A DNA stretch of 64,000 bases from Ceratorhiza oryzae-sativae (Eukaryota; Basidiomycota; Agaricomycetes; Cantharellales; Ceratobasidiaceae): NCBI GenBank assembly GCA_030998015.1, contig JARWMV010000234.1:2157703-2221702 (forward strand), given 5' to 3'. Positions within the stretch are counted from its first letter, which is position 1. Each line of letters begins with the position of its first letter. Of the stretch, positions 32,671-43,736 are shown piece by piece. The translations under genes were made by a program, and so were the position numbers. The notes beneath the pieces are model-generated. The model did not search any database, had not been told where the DNA came from, and saw only the letters and a list, made by a program, of their open reading frames with translations.

Positions 32671-32683
32671 GGGGCTCATAACC
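32671..32683 (-). other. copia primer-binding site matching the initiator tRNA-Met anticodon arm
   Basis: Read on the minus strand, GGTTATGAGCCCC directly follows the 5' LTR. It is complementary to GGGGCTCATAACC, which is the anticodon stem-loop sequence (CAU) of initiator tRNA-Met rather than its 3' end. Drosophila copia is known to prime from an internal tRNA-iMet fragment, so a half-tRNA primer is the likely mode here. Confidence 0.6.
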
Positions 32684-32936
32684 TGTTGAATAAATGTGCA
32701 GTTAACTATATAGATTGAGCAGAGGAATATGCAGGTACAGTATAAGTGTATGTACATAGGCGTATATATACTATGTAGCATCTGTAAAGCTATACTACTG
32801 TAGATAAGATACGAGGCAATACATCAAGTACAAACCGCTAAGTGGTACATGATCAGGGCAGTGCGTAAGCACCATCATCACAGCCACGCTGTGGCTAGGT
32901 ATCAATCAGCAAGTCTTTTTGTGTGTATACTCAACA

Positions 32937-34220
32937 TCTTCTTCAGCAAATATTTTCTTGAACTCCCTGTACTTTGCTGGGAGCAAATCTAAAGAGTCCA
33001 ACTGGAGCTCCTTGGGTTCATTTGCTTGCATGTGTAGGGGTTTTGTAATACAGTGCTTCAGGCATATTGGTGAGTTGAACTTCATGTCCTTTCCATCCCA
33101 ATCAATGTCCGGATTATGGAATTTGAGCCATGACATGCCCAGGACTAAATCATTTTTGCCAACATTCACAACGTAAGCACTGAGAATCTCTCAGTGCTCC
33201 TGAATGCACAACTCAAAGGTGCAATAATGGGTCACAGACCCAGAGTCTATCTCCCTTCCATTGATTACTTGTAATCTCTTTGGTGTTTTTAGGGCGGTGG
33301 TAGGGATGCGATATTGTTTAACAAGATCTTCATGGATAAATACTGATGTGGCCCCTGAATCAATCATGGCCCATCTGCTGAATTTTTTCATATTATATGC
33401 AGACTTGTGTTCAGGGTTTATGTGCAGAGGGAATGCATGAAAGAAAAACTGAAGCTGTGATTGATTTCCTAACAACATACATTCCATTCCCATATTTTTA
33501 TTTTACTTCTGTGCATTTTGTAGTATAGTGCCCAAGACCACCCCCTGGCACAGTTTGAGCTCATTCTTTTACCAACTCCTCATCAGTTGTTTCTACATCC
33601 TCCACAACTGCTTCATAACCTGACATCTTGGCTGAGGGGCATTTGGTGGCAATATGACCACGTCCTCCACAGTTATAGCAGGTATTTGTTCCTTTTCCTT
33701 TTCCTGCACTATCCAGGTCCATTGCATCTGGATCTTTTGCTTTGGGGGTTGCCAGTGGATGATTGTCCTTCTTTATGTCCTTGAAGGATTCTTGTACATT
33801 GGAATTGCTACCATTGTAGCAAACAGTAGGGACAGTGAAGCCCTTGGCATTGGGCCTGATGGCCACAATCTGGCCCTTGACTGCCCTGCCATCCTTGATC
33901 TTGTATATCTGCTCCCCACTCTTGAATTTCTCCTTTTGGGGGTTGCTTTGTGGGGTAGCTGTTGGCCTGCTTGACAAGGTGTTGTTGCTGCTGGACTTGT
34001 TACCCCCATGAGACGTCCTTTTGCTACCAAACGATATGAGGTGGTGGTCAATTTCCAAGGCTTGCTGAGTGAGCTGGGCAAAGGTTTTGGTGCAGGGGTT
34101 GTAGTTTTGGGCCACCATGCTGTCTGTTATGTCTGATGATAGAACATCATAAAACTGGTCACGCATGGCTGCATCGTTGTAGTTGAGCCCTGTTGAATAT
34201 AAATTGAATAGGGTGAGGTA
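32937..34220 (-). pseudogene. B3 pol start (protease) and gag 3' half
   Basis: It resumes B3 after the copia duplication TCTTC. The minus frames 33493-33191 and 33169-32906 carry the protease (AMIDSGATSVFI) and the following region. The frame 34166-33561 is gag with the knuckle CYNCGGRGHIATKC. The sequence breaks at 34220 in the codons for the gag motif YLTLF, where repeat D1 begins. Confidence 0.85.
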
Positions 34221-35529
34221 TGTTATGGGTCAGGGTACACTAGAATATCTAGAGCTTAAGCAAATGTAGATATGTTAGTATACACTAATCATACTCAATA
34301 CTTCTTAGACTAGAGTAAGAAGGCTCAAAGTAGTTGCAATGCAATCAAGTAACAATCAAGGTAGTCTTAATCTTTCACAGTGTAAACTGACTAATTTATA
34401 GGTATAAAGAGCAAGACTACTATGGTCAGGTTCCCTTAAATATCTTAAATGTAGTTCAGCCCTAGTCACTTGGACTAACTGATACTAATCTTAATACTAG
34501 ACTTAAGCGATAGCTTATAGGATAGATGGTGGGCTGCCTAATGTGTGTACTTCCTCAGCTACAGGTACTTAGATATCCTCTAATAGCTGGTACTTAATGT
34601 CATGCTCAATCAGGCAATATTGTATCCTTATATATCTCTGTATATAAGATACAATGACTCAGACAGTATATAACTAATATGGTACTTTATTCCTCAGTAC
34701 TAGTTATATAAGAAATCACACACAGACAAGAGAAATAGAAAGAGAAAAAGGAAACCAATAACCGGTCTGGGTTGAGTAGTGAAGGGAAGGTGGTCTGGAA
34801 GGGCCTCAGAGGAGGTCCTTTTATACCCTGAGGAGGGCATTCCAGAGCCAAATAGATACATGCATGCCAGTGCGATCATCAAAAGAGGGTACTGCTATAC
34901 TTGGGGTACACCCTAGCCCAGTATAGGATAAAAGAGTAAAGACAGGGTGTGGATCAAAGGCATTGATGCATCTGAGACCTGCTATTGGCTTGTAGATCAT
35001 ATTATCATAGTATACATGTAATGAATGGAGGCTACATCTCAGTGAGTCATAAAGTGAGTCAGAGAAGCTTCTGGATCAATTTGGGAAGCTCTCCTGACTC
35101 ACTGGAGTCATTAGATCTTGATTGATGGTCCAGTAAGATTTCTAATGATCTTCGGGCCATTCCGGCGCGAGGATCCGGTGGATCGCGACGATCTTCGGGC
35201 AGCAGATACCGCCGAAGATTAGCTATCGATAGAGCACAAGATCGCTTTGATAGCGTAAGCGGTTGCCGAGATATGAGCGGTGCAATGTTGTAATCAATAT
35301 CTCCTGATAAGAGGAAATATCGCAACCTCTGTATCTCTCTGAGATCTTATCGTAAAAACTTAATAAAATATGCGTTGGAGAGCGGGAAATTTGTACTATT
35401 TAATGGAACGGAAAATAGTACAATTCAGAGCACATACAAATTCAAGTATTTCACAATTTAATTACAGAGGCATTGCTTGAGGTTGGCAGAGCAGACTAAA
35501 ATAATAGAAAATGTTAGTGATCCATAACA
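34221..35529 (+). repeat. LTR-like repeat D, copy 1 (1309 bp)
   Basis: The ends are TGTTATGG...CCATAACA (TG...CA). Two other copies are at 37533-38282 (reverse, truncated) and 43737-45040. It is AT-rich except for a CpG-rich core around 35150-35240, which gives an 88-codon minus-strand frame kept in all copies without recognisable motif. Family internal sequence is not in the window. It is best read as a solo LTR of an unidentified LTR element. Confidence 0.65.
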
Positions 35530-37532
35530 TGTTGTCTGGAATATGTCTGGAACACTGTTGGTGTCATCTTGAGATAACTCCCTGTTGCCTTCCCCAATCC
35601 CACTCCACCTATCCACAGCCACAAGACATTGTTGCCCTATATGTGCCTCTGTGAAACCTTGCATAGCCAGGTCCCTCACACATTGTAACAAGCTTTGGTT
35701 CTCTAATCTCTTCTGTCAACAAGAGGTGGGGTTGCTCATTGCCCTTAAGTAGTTGAGCAACAGAGGTCACCTTCCTATTCCAATAGACTTGGGAAAGGGT
35801 CTATTTTTCTTTTATCTTGCTCTTGCTCAAGTATGTCTCTGATGGAACACATGGCCCTCAAGTGGCACAACCTTTTACAGAAGACCAGCGCTGCCATTTG
35901 TGCAGGTGGTTCGGACACCTGTCTATTCACTGCTTCACCCTCAATTCAGTTGAAGATATCCTTGCAGAGGCTGGACACATCAATTTTAACTGAGTAGTAA
36001 TTATTAAAGTCCACCCCCAGAAAGTTGGACAAGCCCAACAAGCTTTTGTCACCAAGCCGGGTGCCCTGGAGTGCAAAATTTGCCACTGAGCAAACAGAGC
36101 CACCTTCCCTGTGCGCTGCCCCTATTGTCCTAAAAAGGACAAATTTTTATACTACTACACCATCCCCCACAACCAGCTATAAGCTGGAGAACCTCAGCCA
36201 ACAACTCCTTTGTCACCTGTTAAACACCATCAAAAACTTCCAAGACAGGTATTGTTATTACCAAAATAAGTACGAAGAAACTTGCGAAAAACTCTATGAA
36301 GCCAAGGCCTGCTGCGCACACTTAACCAAGCGTCTGCACGAACACCAGGAGGACTACCTATCCCTCCTCCAAGACCACCTCAGACTAGAAGCTATAGTCC
36401 AAGAAACAATTGCACCCCACAAGTACACCTTCCCTGTCTTCTCAACACCATCAGACCTTCCTCACCCCACCTTTCTAAGTGGCATGAGCTCACCAATTCA
36501 GGAAGAAGCACCCCTTCCGGCAGCCCAAATCACCCCTCCCCAAGGAAGCACTCCTTTGGGATTGAACTAAATTGAAGAGGGTGGAGTGCCCATATTGTTG
36601 CCAAGACACCAAAAGTTGGGACTTGGATGACACGTGGTTAAGGTTCAAGGGGATTGGAAACTTCAAAATTTATAGACTCATGCAGGGAACTGAAATCCTC
36701 TACTACCAAAACAATTCTCAATTTCCTGTACTTCCTTATCGTCTCCACCACTGTTAGAATTCACTTGAATCCTTCCTGAAATGGTGTCACCAGCCCCTGC
36801 CCCTGCTTGGGCAAATATGTCTGATGAAGACAAAGTAATCTATATGCTCCAGTCTATGGATGAATTGCAAGAATGAACCAACAACCTCCAGAATGACATT
36901 GGAGACATTGAACACAACAATAAAACCTACACAGACTTGCTCAAAGCCAAGCTGACAACAAACCAAGCAAAGATAGACACTGACATGGCAGGACTGGCCA
37001 CCAATGTAAACAATCTGGTTGGCATGTTAGCAATCCTCCAAACAACCATTATGTGCATTGAGGTGCAAATCAACACCTCCTCAGGGGGCACCGGAGTCAC
37101 CCCAGCACAACCCTCCTCCAGCATGGCCCCACTGCAACCAGCAGCTACTACTCCCTCTAGTGGGTTGACAGCAAAAGTTAAGATGGCCACCCCACAAAAG
37201 TTTGATGGCACCAAGCGAGAAGACACTATTTCATTCAGAATTGCATGTGCCTGATACATCAATACAAATATGAGTGGGCACTCAGCTGACCAAGTGATTG
37301 CCTTTATCACATCCTATCTTGAAGGATCTGCTGCTGAATGGGTCAACTGGTATGAAGAATTTGAAATCCTGAACCCTGGGACTGCAATCCCATGGCTTCA
37401 CAATGCCAACCTATTTTGGCAAGACTTTACTACTGTTTATGGGGACTTGAACCACACCAAAAATAACTGCACTGAAAATAACTGCAACAAGTGGTGGAAA
37501 CTGAAACAATCCAAGACAGTTCAGGATTACCT
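35530..37532 (+). pseudogene. Inverted 5' part of B3: leader intron, ORF0, gag 5' half
   Basis: It starts inside the leader intron and contains ORF0 (about 35880-36750, open at 36025-36570) and gag from 36781. Gag stops include a TGA at 36874 and another at 37252, both at former CGA codons. It ends ATTACCT at 37532. B3 gag breaks on the other side of D1 at AGGTA (34216-34220), the reverse complement of TACCT. This is therefore the missing half of B3, flipped. Confidence 0.75.
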
Positions 37533-38282
37533 TGTTATGGATCACTAACATTTTCTATTATTTTAGTCTGCTCTGCCAACCTCAAGCAATGCCTCTGTAA
37601 TTAAATTGTGAAATACTTGAATTTGTATGTGCTCTGAATTGTACTATTTTCCGTTCCATTAAATAGTACAAATTTCCCGCTCTCCAACGCATATTTTATT
37701 AAGTTTTTACGATAAGATCTCAGAGAGATACAGAGGTTGCGATATTTCCTCTTATCAGGAGATATTGATTACAACATTGCACCGCTCATATCTCGGCAAC
37801 CGCTTACGCTATCAAAGCGATCTTGTGCTCTATCGATAGCTAATCTTCGGCGGTATCTGCTGCCCGAAGATCGTCGCGATCCACCGGATCCTCGCGCCGG
37901 AATGGCCCGAAGATCATTAGAATCTTACTGGACCATCAATCAAGATCTAATGACTCCAGTGAGTCAGGAGAGCTTCCCAAATTGATCCAGAACCTTCTCT
38001 GACTCACTTTATGACTCACTGAGATGTAGCCTCCATTCATTACATGTATATACTATGATAATATGATCTACAAGCCAATAGCAGGTCTCAGATGCATCAA
38101 TGCCTTTGATCCACACCCTGTCTTTACTCTTTTATCCTATACTGGGCTAGGGTGTACCCCAAGTATAGCAGTACCCTCTTTTGATGATCGCACTGGCATG
38201 CATGTATCTATTTGGCTCTGGAATGCCCTCCTCAGGGTATAAAAGGACCTCCTCTGAGGCCCTTCCAGACCACCTTCCCTTC
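37533..38282 (-). repeat. LTR-like repeat D, copy 2 (reverse, truncated)
   Basis: It matches D1 from its right end back to about 34781. It is cut at 38282 by the LTR of B4. The left flank TACCT pairs with AGGTA at D1. Confidence 0.7.
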
Positions 38283-38543
38283 TGTCACGAACTGACACGC
38301 ATACATCCACTCTACAATATTTTCTCGATTTACTACATTTTATAAGATCATCTTCAAAACATACTTGCCTTTTATGGTATATCCGTGTCATGTGACTCAG
38401 GGAATGTTCCAGACTGGTAACCGAGATGTATTTCAACTCTGATGTGAAATTCCGCAGTTCCGCAGTCGCTTCTACTGCTTCTATCTCTTATCTGTCGTGA
38501 CTCACTGTACGGACTTGTTTGTTATGATGTGGCTTGTACTATG

Positions 38544-38675
38544 TATATAAACCAGGTCAAGTTCGCAGAGGACTCCTCAAGAACTTGACCTCTCGTCGAA
38601 TACAAGTTCTTTTATTCTCTTACTATTTTCCTTGTCGCCTGACTTGTCATCGTCGACATCAGGTCAAGTTCTTGA
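38544..38675 (+). promoter_or_regulatory. LTR promoter and self-priming pair of family B
   Basis: TATATAA at 38544-38550 is followed about 30 nt later by TCAAGAACTTGACCT (38577-38591). The segment just after the LTR, AGGTCAAGTTCTTGA (38661-38675), is its perfect 15-nt complement. The same pair is kept in B1, B2 and B5. This is the arrangement known from Tf1/sushi elements, where the RNA 5' end primes reverse transcription. Confidence 0.65.
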
Positions 38676-38680
38676 CAATC

Positions 38681-39025
38681 GTAAGTCTCAGTGTCGTCTG
38701 GGATACGTTTGGAACGCCGTCGGCGTCGTCTCGAGATAACTCCTTGTTGCCTTCCCCAATCCCACTCCACCTATCCACAGTCACGAGATATCGTTGCCCT
38801 ATATGCGCCTCTGTGAAACCTTGCATAGCCAGGTCCCTCACACGTCGTAACAAGCTTCGGTTCTCTAATCTCTTTCGTCAACAAGAGGTGGGGTCGCTCA
38901 TTGCCCTTAAGTAGCTGAGCAACGGAGGTCACCTTCCTATTCCCATAGACTCGGGAAAGGGTCTATTTTTCCTTTTATCTTGCTCTTGCTCGAGTACGTC
39001 TCTGACGGAACGCACGGCCCTCAAG
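38681..39025 (+). other. Leader intron of B4 (345 bp)
   Basis: Donor GTAAGT follows CTTGACAATC; the acceptor CTCAAG precedes TGGCACAACC. In B5 CTTGACAATC is joined directly to TGGCACAACC. The B5 copy thus looks like a reverse-transcribed spliced RNA. Confidence 0.8.
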
Positions 39026-39920
39026 TGGCACAACCTTTTACAGAAGATCAGCGCTGCCGTCTGTGTGGGTGGTTCGGACACCTATCGATCCACTGCTTTA
39101 CCCTCAACTCGGTCAAAAGTATCCTTGAAGAAGCAGGGCACATCGATTTTAACCGAGTAGTAATTATCAAAGTCTGCCCCCAGAGAGTCGGACGTGCCCA
39201 ACAAGCCTTCGTCACCGAGCCAGGTGCCCCGGAGTGCAAGATCTGCTGTCGGCCAAACGAAGCCACCTTCCCCGCGCGCTGCCCTTATTGTCCTAAGAAG
39301 GACAAATTCCTCTATTACTACACCATCCCTCGCAACCAGCTATAAGCTGGAGAACCTCGGTCAACAGCTTCTTCATCACCTGTTAAACACTATCGAAAAC
39401 TTCCAAGACAGGTACCGTTATTACCGGAATAAGTATGAAGAAACCCGTGAAAAACTTCATGAAGCCGAGGCCCGTTGCGCATACTTAACTGAGCGTTTGC
39501 GCGAACACCAGGAGGACTACCTATCCCTCCTCCAAGACCATCTCAGACTAGAAGCTATAGTCCGAGAAACAGTTGAACCCCACGAGTACGCCTTCCCTGT
39601 CTTCTCAACGCTGTCAGACCTTCCTCACCCCACCTTTCTAAGTGGCACGGGCTCGCCAATTCAGGAAGAAACATCCCTTCCAGCAGCCCAAGCCAATCCT
39701 CCCCAAGGAGACACTCCTGCGGGATCAAACTAAATTGAAGAGGGTGGAGTGCCCATACCGTTGCCAAGACACCAAAAGTTGGGACTTGGACGATACCTGG
39801 CTAAGGTTTGCGGGGATCAGAAATTTCGAAATTTATAGACTTGTGCAGGGGAAAGAAATCCTATATTACCAAAACAATTCCCAATTCCCTGTACTTCCTT
39901 ACCGTCTCCGTCGCTTGTAA
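39026..39920 (+). CDS. ORF0 region of B4
   Basis: It has the same three-frame layout as B2. The first frame (to 39345) has CRLCGWFGHLSIHC and the CPYCPKKD ribbon. The second (39346-39733) is the coiled coil and Pro-rich tail. The third runs to 39920. The TAA at the first junction overlaps AGCTATAAGCTGG, conserved in B1, B2, B4 and the inverted copy. The AUG codons in the coiled-coil part are C-to-T changes relative to B5. Confidence 0.5.
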
Positions 39921-39944
39921 AAATTCTATCAAACCTTCTCTGAA

Positions 39945-41336
39945 ATGGCATCACAACCTCCTGCCCCTGCTTGGGCGAATATGTCTGATGAAGATAAGGT
40001 CATCTATATGCTTTGATCAATGGACGAACTGCAAGAGCGAACCAATAATCTCCAAAATGATATTGGGGACGTCGAACACAATAATAAAACCTACACAGAT
40101 TCACTCGAGGCCAAACTTACCACGAATCAGACAAAAATAGATGCGGATGTGGCTGGACTAGCCACCAATGTCAATAACCTAGTGGGGATGTTAGCCATTC
40201 TCCAAACTACTATCACGTGCATCGAAGCACAAATCAACACCTCCATGGGCGGCTCAGGCGCTGCTCAAGCACTAGCTCCCACTGGTACAGTCCAATCACA
40301 ACCAACAGCACCTGCTCCCTCTGGAGGGTTGACTGCAAAAGTTAAGATGGCCGCCCCTCAAAAATTTGATGGCACAAAACGGGAAGACGCCATCTCATTC
40401 AGAATTGCATGTGCCCGATATGTCAATACAAACATGAGTGGGCACTCGGCTGACCAAGTGGTTGCCTTCATCACCTCTTATCTCGAAGGGTCAGCAGCTG
40501 AATGGGTTAACTCATATGAAGAATTTGAAATTCTCAACCCTGGGACTGCGATCCCCTGGCTTCACGATGCCAATTTATTCTGGCAAGAGTTTACTACCCG
40601 ATATGGGGATCTGAACCGCACCGAAAATAACCGCGACAAGTGGCGGAAGTTGAAACAATCCAAGACGGTTCAGGACTACCTCACCCTATTCAACTTATAT
40701 TCCACAGGCCTCAACTACAACGATGCTGCCATGCGCGATCAGTTCTATGATGGTCTGTCGTCAGACGTAACAGATAGCATGGTGGCCCAAAACTATGATC
40801 CCCGCACAAAGACATTCGCCCAGCTCACACAGCGGGCCCTGGAAATTGACCGCCACCTCATTTCCTTTGGTAGCAAGAGGACATCTCATGGGGGTAATAA
40901 GTCCAGCAGCAACAATGCCTCGACTAGCAGGCCCACAAATAACCCCCAAAGCGCTCCCCAAAAGGAGAAATTCAAGAATGGGGAACGCATATACAAGATC
41001 AAAGATGGCAGGGCTGTAAAAGGCCAAATTGTAGCCATTGGCCCCAATGCAAAGGGCTTCACGGTTCCAACCGTCTGTTACGATGGCAGTAATGCCAACA
41101 TACAAGAATCCTTCAAGGACATAAAGAAGGACAACCACCCACCGGCGGTCCCCAAGGCAAAGGATCCAGACGCAATGGATCTGGATAGTGCAGGAAAGGG
41201 GAAGGGAACAAACACCTGCTATAACTGTGGAGGACGGGGCCATATCGCCGCCAAATGTCCCTCAGCCAAGATGTCAGGATATGAGGCAGTGGTTGAGGAT
41301 ATAGAAACAACCGACGATGAGTCGGTAAAAGAATGA
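39945..41336 (+). pseudogene. gag of B4, one stop near the start
   Basis: ATG is at 39945. A TGA at 40014-40016 replaces a CGA codon, and the frame is then open for 438 codons to 41336. It contains the helical N-terminus, the capsid (KFDGTKREDAISFRIACARY) and the knuckle CYNCGGRGHIAAKC (about 41217). The stop codon overlaps the pol ATG as ATGA (41333-41336). Confidence 0.87.
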
Positions 41337-43736
41337 GCTCAAACCGTGCCAGGGGGGCGGTCTTGGGCGCTATGTTACAAAATGCGCATAATGAAAATAA
41401 AAATATGGAAATGGAATGTATGTTGTTAGGAAACCAATCACAACTACAGTTTTTCTTTCATGCATTCCCTCTGCGCACAACCCCTGAACAAAAGTCTGCA
41501 TATAACATGAAAAAATTCAATGGATGGGCCATGATTGACTCAGGGGCCACGTCAGTATTTATACATGAAGATTTGGTTAAACAATACCGTATTCCTACTG
41601 TTGCCCTAAAAACACCCAAGAAACTGAGGGTAATCAATGGAAGGGAGATAGACTCTGGGTCTGTGACCCATTACTGCACCTTTGAATTGTGTATTCAAGA
41701 GCACCGAGAGATCCTCAGTGCCTACGTTGTGAATGTCAGCAAAAATGATCTAGTTCTGGGCATGTCGTGGCTCAAATTCCATAACCCAGACATTGATTGG
41801 GAGGGGAAAGACATGAAGTTCAACTCACCAATATGCTGAACACTGCATTACAAAACCCTACATGTGCAAGCAAACGAACCAAGGAGCTCAGTTGGACTCT
41901 CTAGACTCCCTCCCAACCAAGTACAGGGAGTTCAGAAAATATTGCGGAAGAAGACGACATCCAACCATTACCACCCCATAGAAAGTGGGATATGGAAATA
42001 GATTTAAAACCAGATGCCAAGCCAAGGCATGGTCCCATATATAGTGGGTGTCAAGGAAGATGCAGAATTGCGCAAAACCTTGGATCGCCAACTGAAAGCA
42101 GGGCATATCAGACCCTCAAGGTCACCAATGGCATCTCAGTCATATTTGTCAAAAAGAAGAATGGGAAGTTGCGCATGTGCATCGACTACCGTCGACTAAA
42201 CGAAATGACAGTCTCTAATGTGTATCCACTCCCACGCATCAATGATATAGTGGAAACTCTGCACGGGGCAAAGATATTCACCAAGTTCGATCTAAAGTGG
42301 GGCTTCAACCTCATACGAATTCGGGAAGGGGACGAATGGAAAGCAGCTTTTAAGACCAAATATGGGCTGTACGAGCCCTTAGTCATGCAATTTGGTCAAA
42401 AGAACGCACCAGGAACCTTCATGGCCATGATCCGGGAAGAGTTCCAAGACATCGAGGGCATTTATGTGGTAATCTATATGGATGACATATTAGTATTCTC
42501 CAAAAACCAGGAAGAACATGATGAACATGTCAAGGAAGTCTTACGTTGCCTTCAAAAAGCTGGCCTATATTGCGCCTTGGAGAAATGTGTTTTTGATGTC
42601 ACTGAAGTCGATTACCTGGGAATAGTAGTGACTCCCCAGGGAATTAAAGTAGACCCAGCCAAGGTTGAAAAGGCTGTTGAATGGCCAACCCCTACCAACC
42701 CAACCGAAGTCCTGGAAGGGTTGGGGTTTGCAAATTGGCTGAGGCACTTCATAAAAGACTTTTCGAAAATCACAAGATGTCTTTATGAACTTGTCAAGAA
42801 GGATGTAAAATGGGAATGGACAGAAGAAAGGGATCAAGCATGGAATCTGCTGAAGCAAAAATTAAAAGAAGCCCCCCTCCTAATTCAGCCAGAGCCCAAC
42901 AAACCATTCATTCTGGAAACCGACGCCTCAGGCTATGCCACAGGCGCTGTATTATTGCAATACGGAGAGGACAGAATGCTCCACCCAATTTCCTATTACT
43001 CCAAGGCAATGGTCCCAGCAGAAAGAAACTACGATATCTACAACAAAGAAATGCTGACAATTATTAAGGCCCTTAAACACTGGCGTCATTTGCTAGAAGG
43101 AGCTGAACACCCAGTAAACATTGTTTGTGACCACAAGAATTTGGAGTATTGGAAGACAAATCGGCCACTGAACGGTCGGGTCACACGGTGGCATGAGTTC
43201 TTATCCAGGTTCGAATTCAAGATTTTATATATTGAAGGGGCGAAGAATGGTCGGGCAGACATACTCTCTAGGCTGTCTAGACACATCCCTAAAGAGGGGG
43301 GTGAGAGCCAAGCTCTGCTTGCACAAAACCAATTTTTGGAATTAAAATCACTGTGGTTACAAGCAATCACACCAGACCATGACCTGGAACAACTCATTAG
43401 GGACACTATCCCAGGGGACGAGCACCTGTCAAAAGTGCTAAAAGCCCTAGATGACAATGAGAAGGTCAAAGATTGGGAATGGGATGAAGGACTCTTACGA
43501 CACAAGGGCAGAATCTACGTCCCAAATAACAAAGAACTTTGCAGACTGGTCATTGAAAGCCGTCACGACAGTCCAGTAGCAGGACACCCAGGACAGTTCA
43601 GAACATATGAGTTGTTAAATCGCAAATACACGTGGTTATCAATGAAAAAATCAGTCAATGAATATGTCACACACTGCAAGTCATGCATCAGGAACAAGCA
43701 CAGCAACCAAGTTCCCCCAGGGCTTTTAAACCCAAT
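41333..43736 (+). pseudogene. pol of B4, truncated in integrase
   Basis: Protease (AMIDSGATSVFI) is open to 41839. Indels at about 41835-41990 and at 42045 disturb the linker. From 42130 the RT (YMDDILVFSK near 42475), RNase H (ETDASG near 42920) and the integrase zinc domain (HCKSCIRNKH near 43675) are open to the D3 junction. The integrase core and chromodomain are missing. Confidence 0.87.

Larger units (their letters stand above)
23288..32936 (-). mobile_element. Ty1/copia element, nested host of B5, partly deleted
   Basis: The 253-bp LTRs are 23288-23540 and 32684-32936 (reverse: TGTTGAGTATAC to TTTATTCAACA). The duplication TCTTC flanks the element inside B3 pol. Reverse order: gag (32599 down, interrupted by B5 at 25650-32240, then to 25038), protease/pre-integrase (about 24917-24668), a lone B LTR (24292-24667), then only the last part of RT and RNase H (24291-23541). 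Most of integrase and RT is missing. Confidence 0.88.
38283..43736 (+). mobile_element. Chromovirus B4, 5' LTR to integrase
   Basis: The 5' LTR is 38283-38658. Leader, intron, ORF0, gag and pol follow. The copy is cut at 43736 within integrase (after GLLNP) by D3, and its 3' end is not found. It keeps many CpG sites and is young, but pol has several indels. Confidence 0.88.

Noticed and set aside
35059..35325. 88-codon minus-strand frame in repeat D as a gene
   Set aside because: It is kept in the three D copies only because the repeats are near-identical; no motif or start context supports coding.
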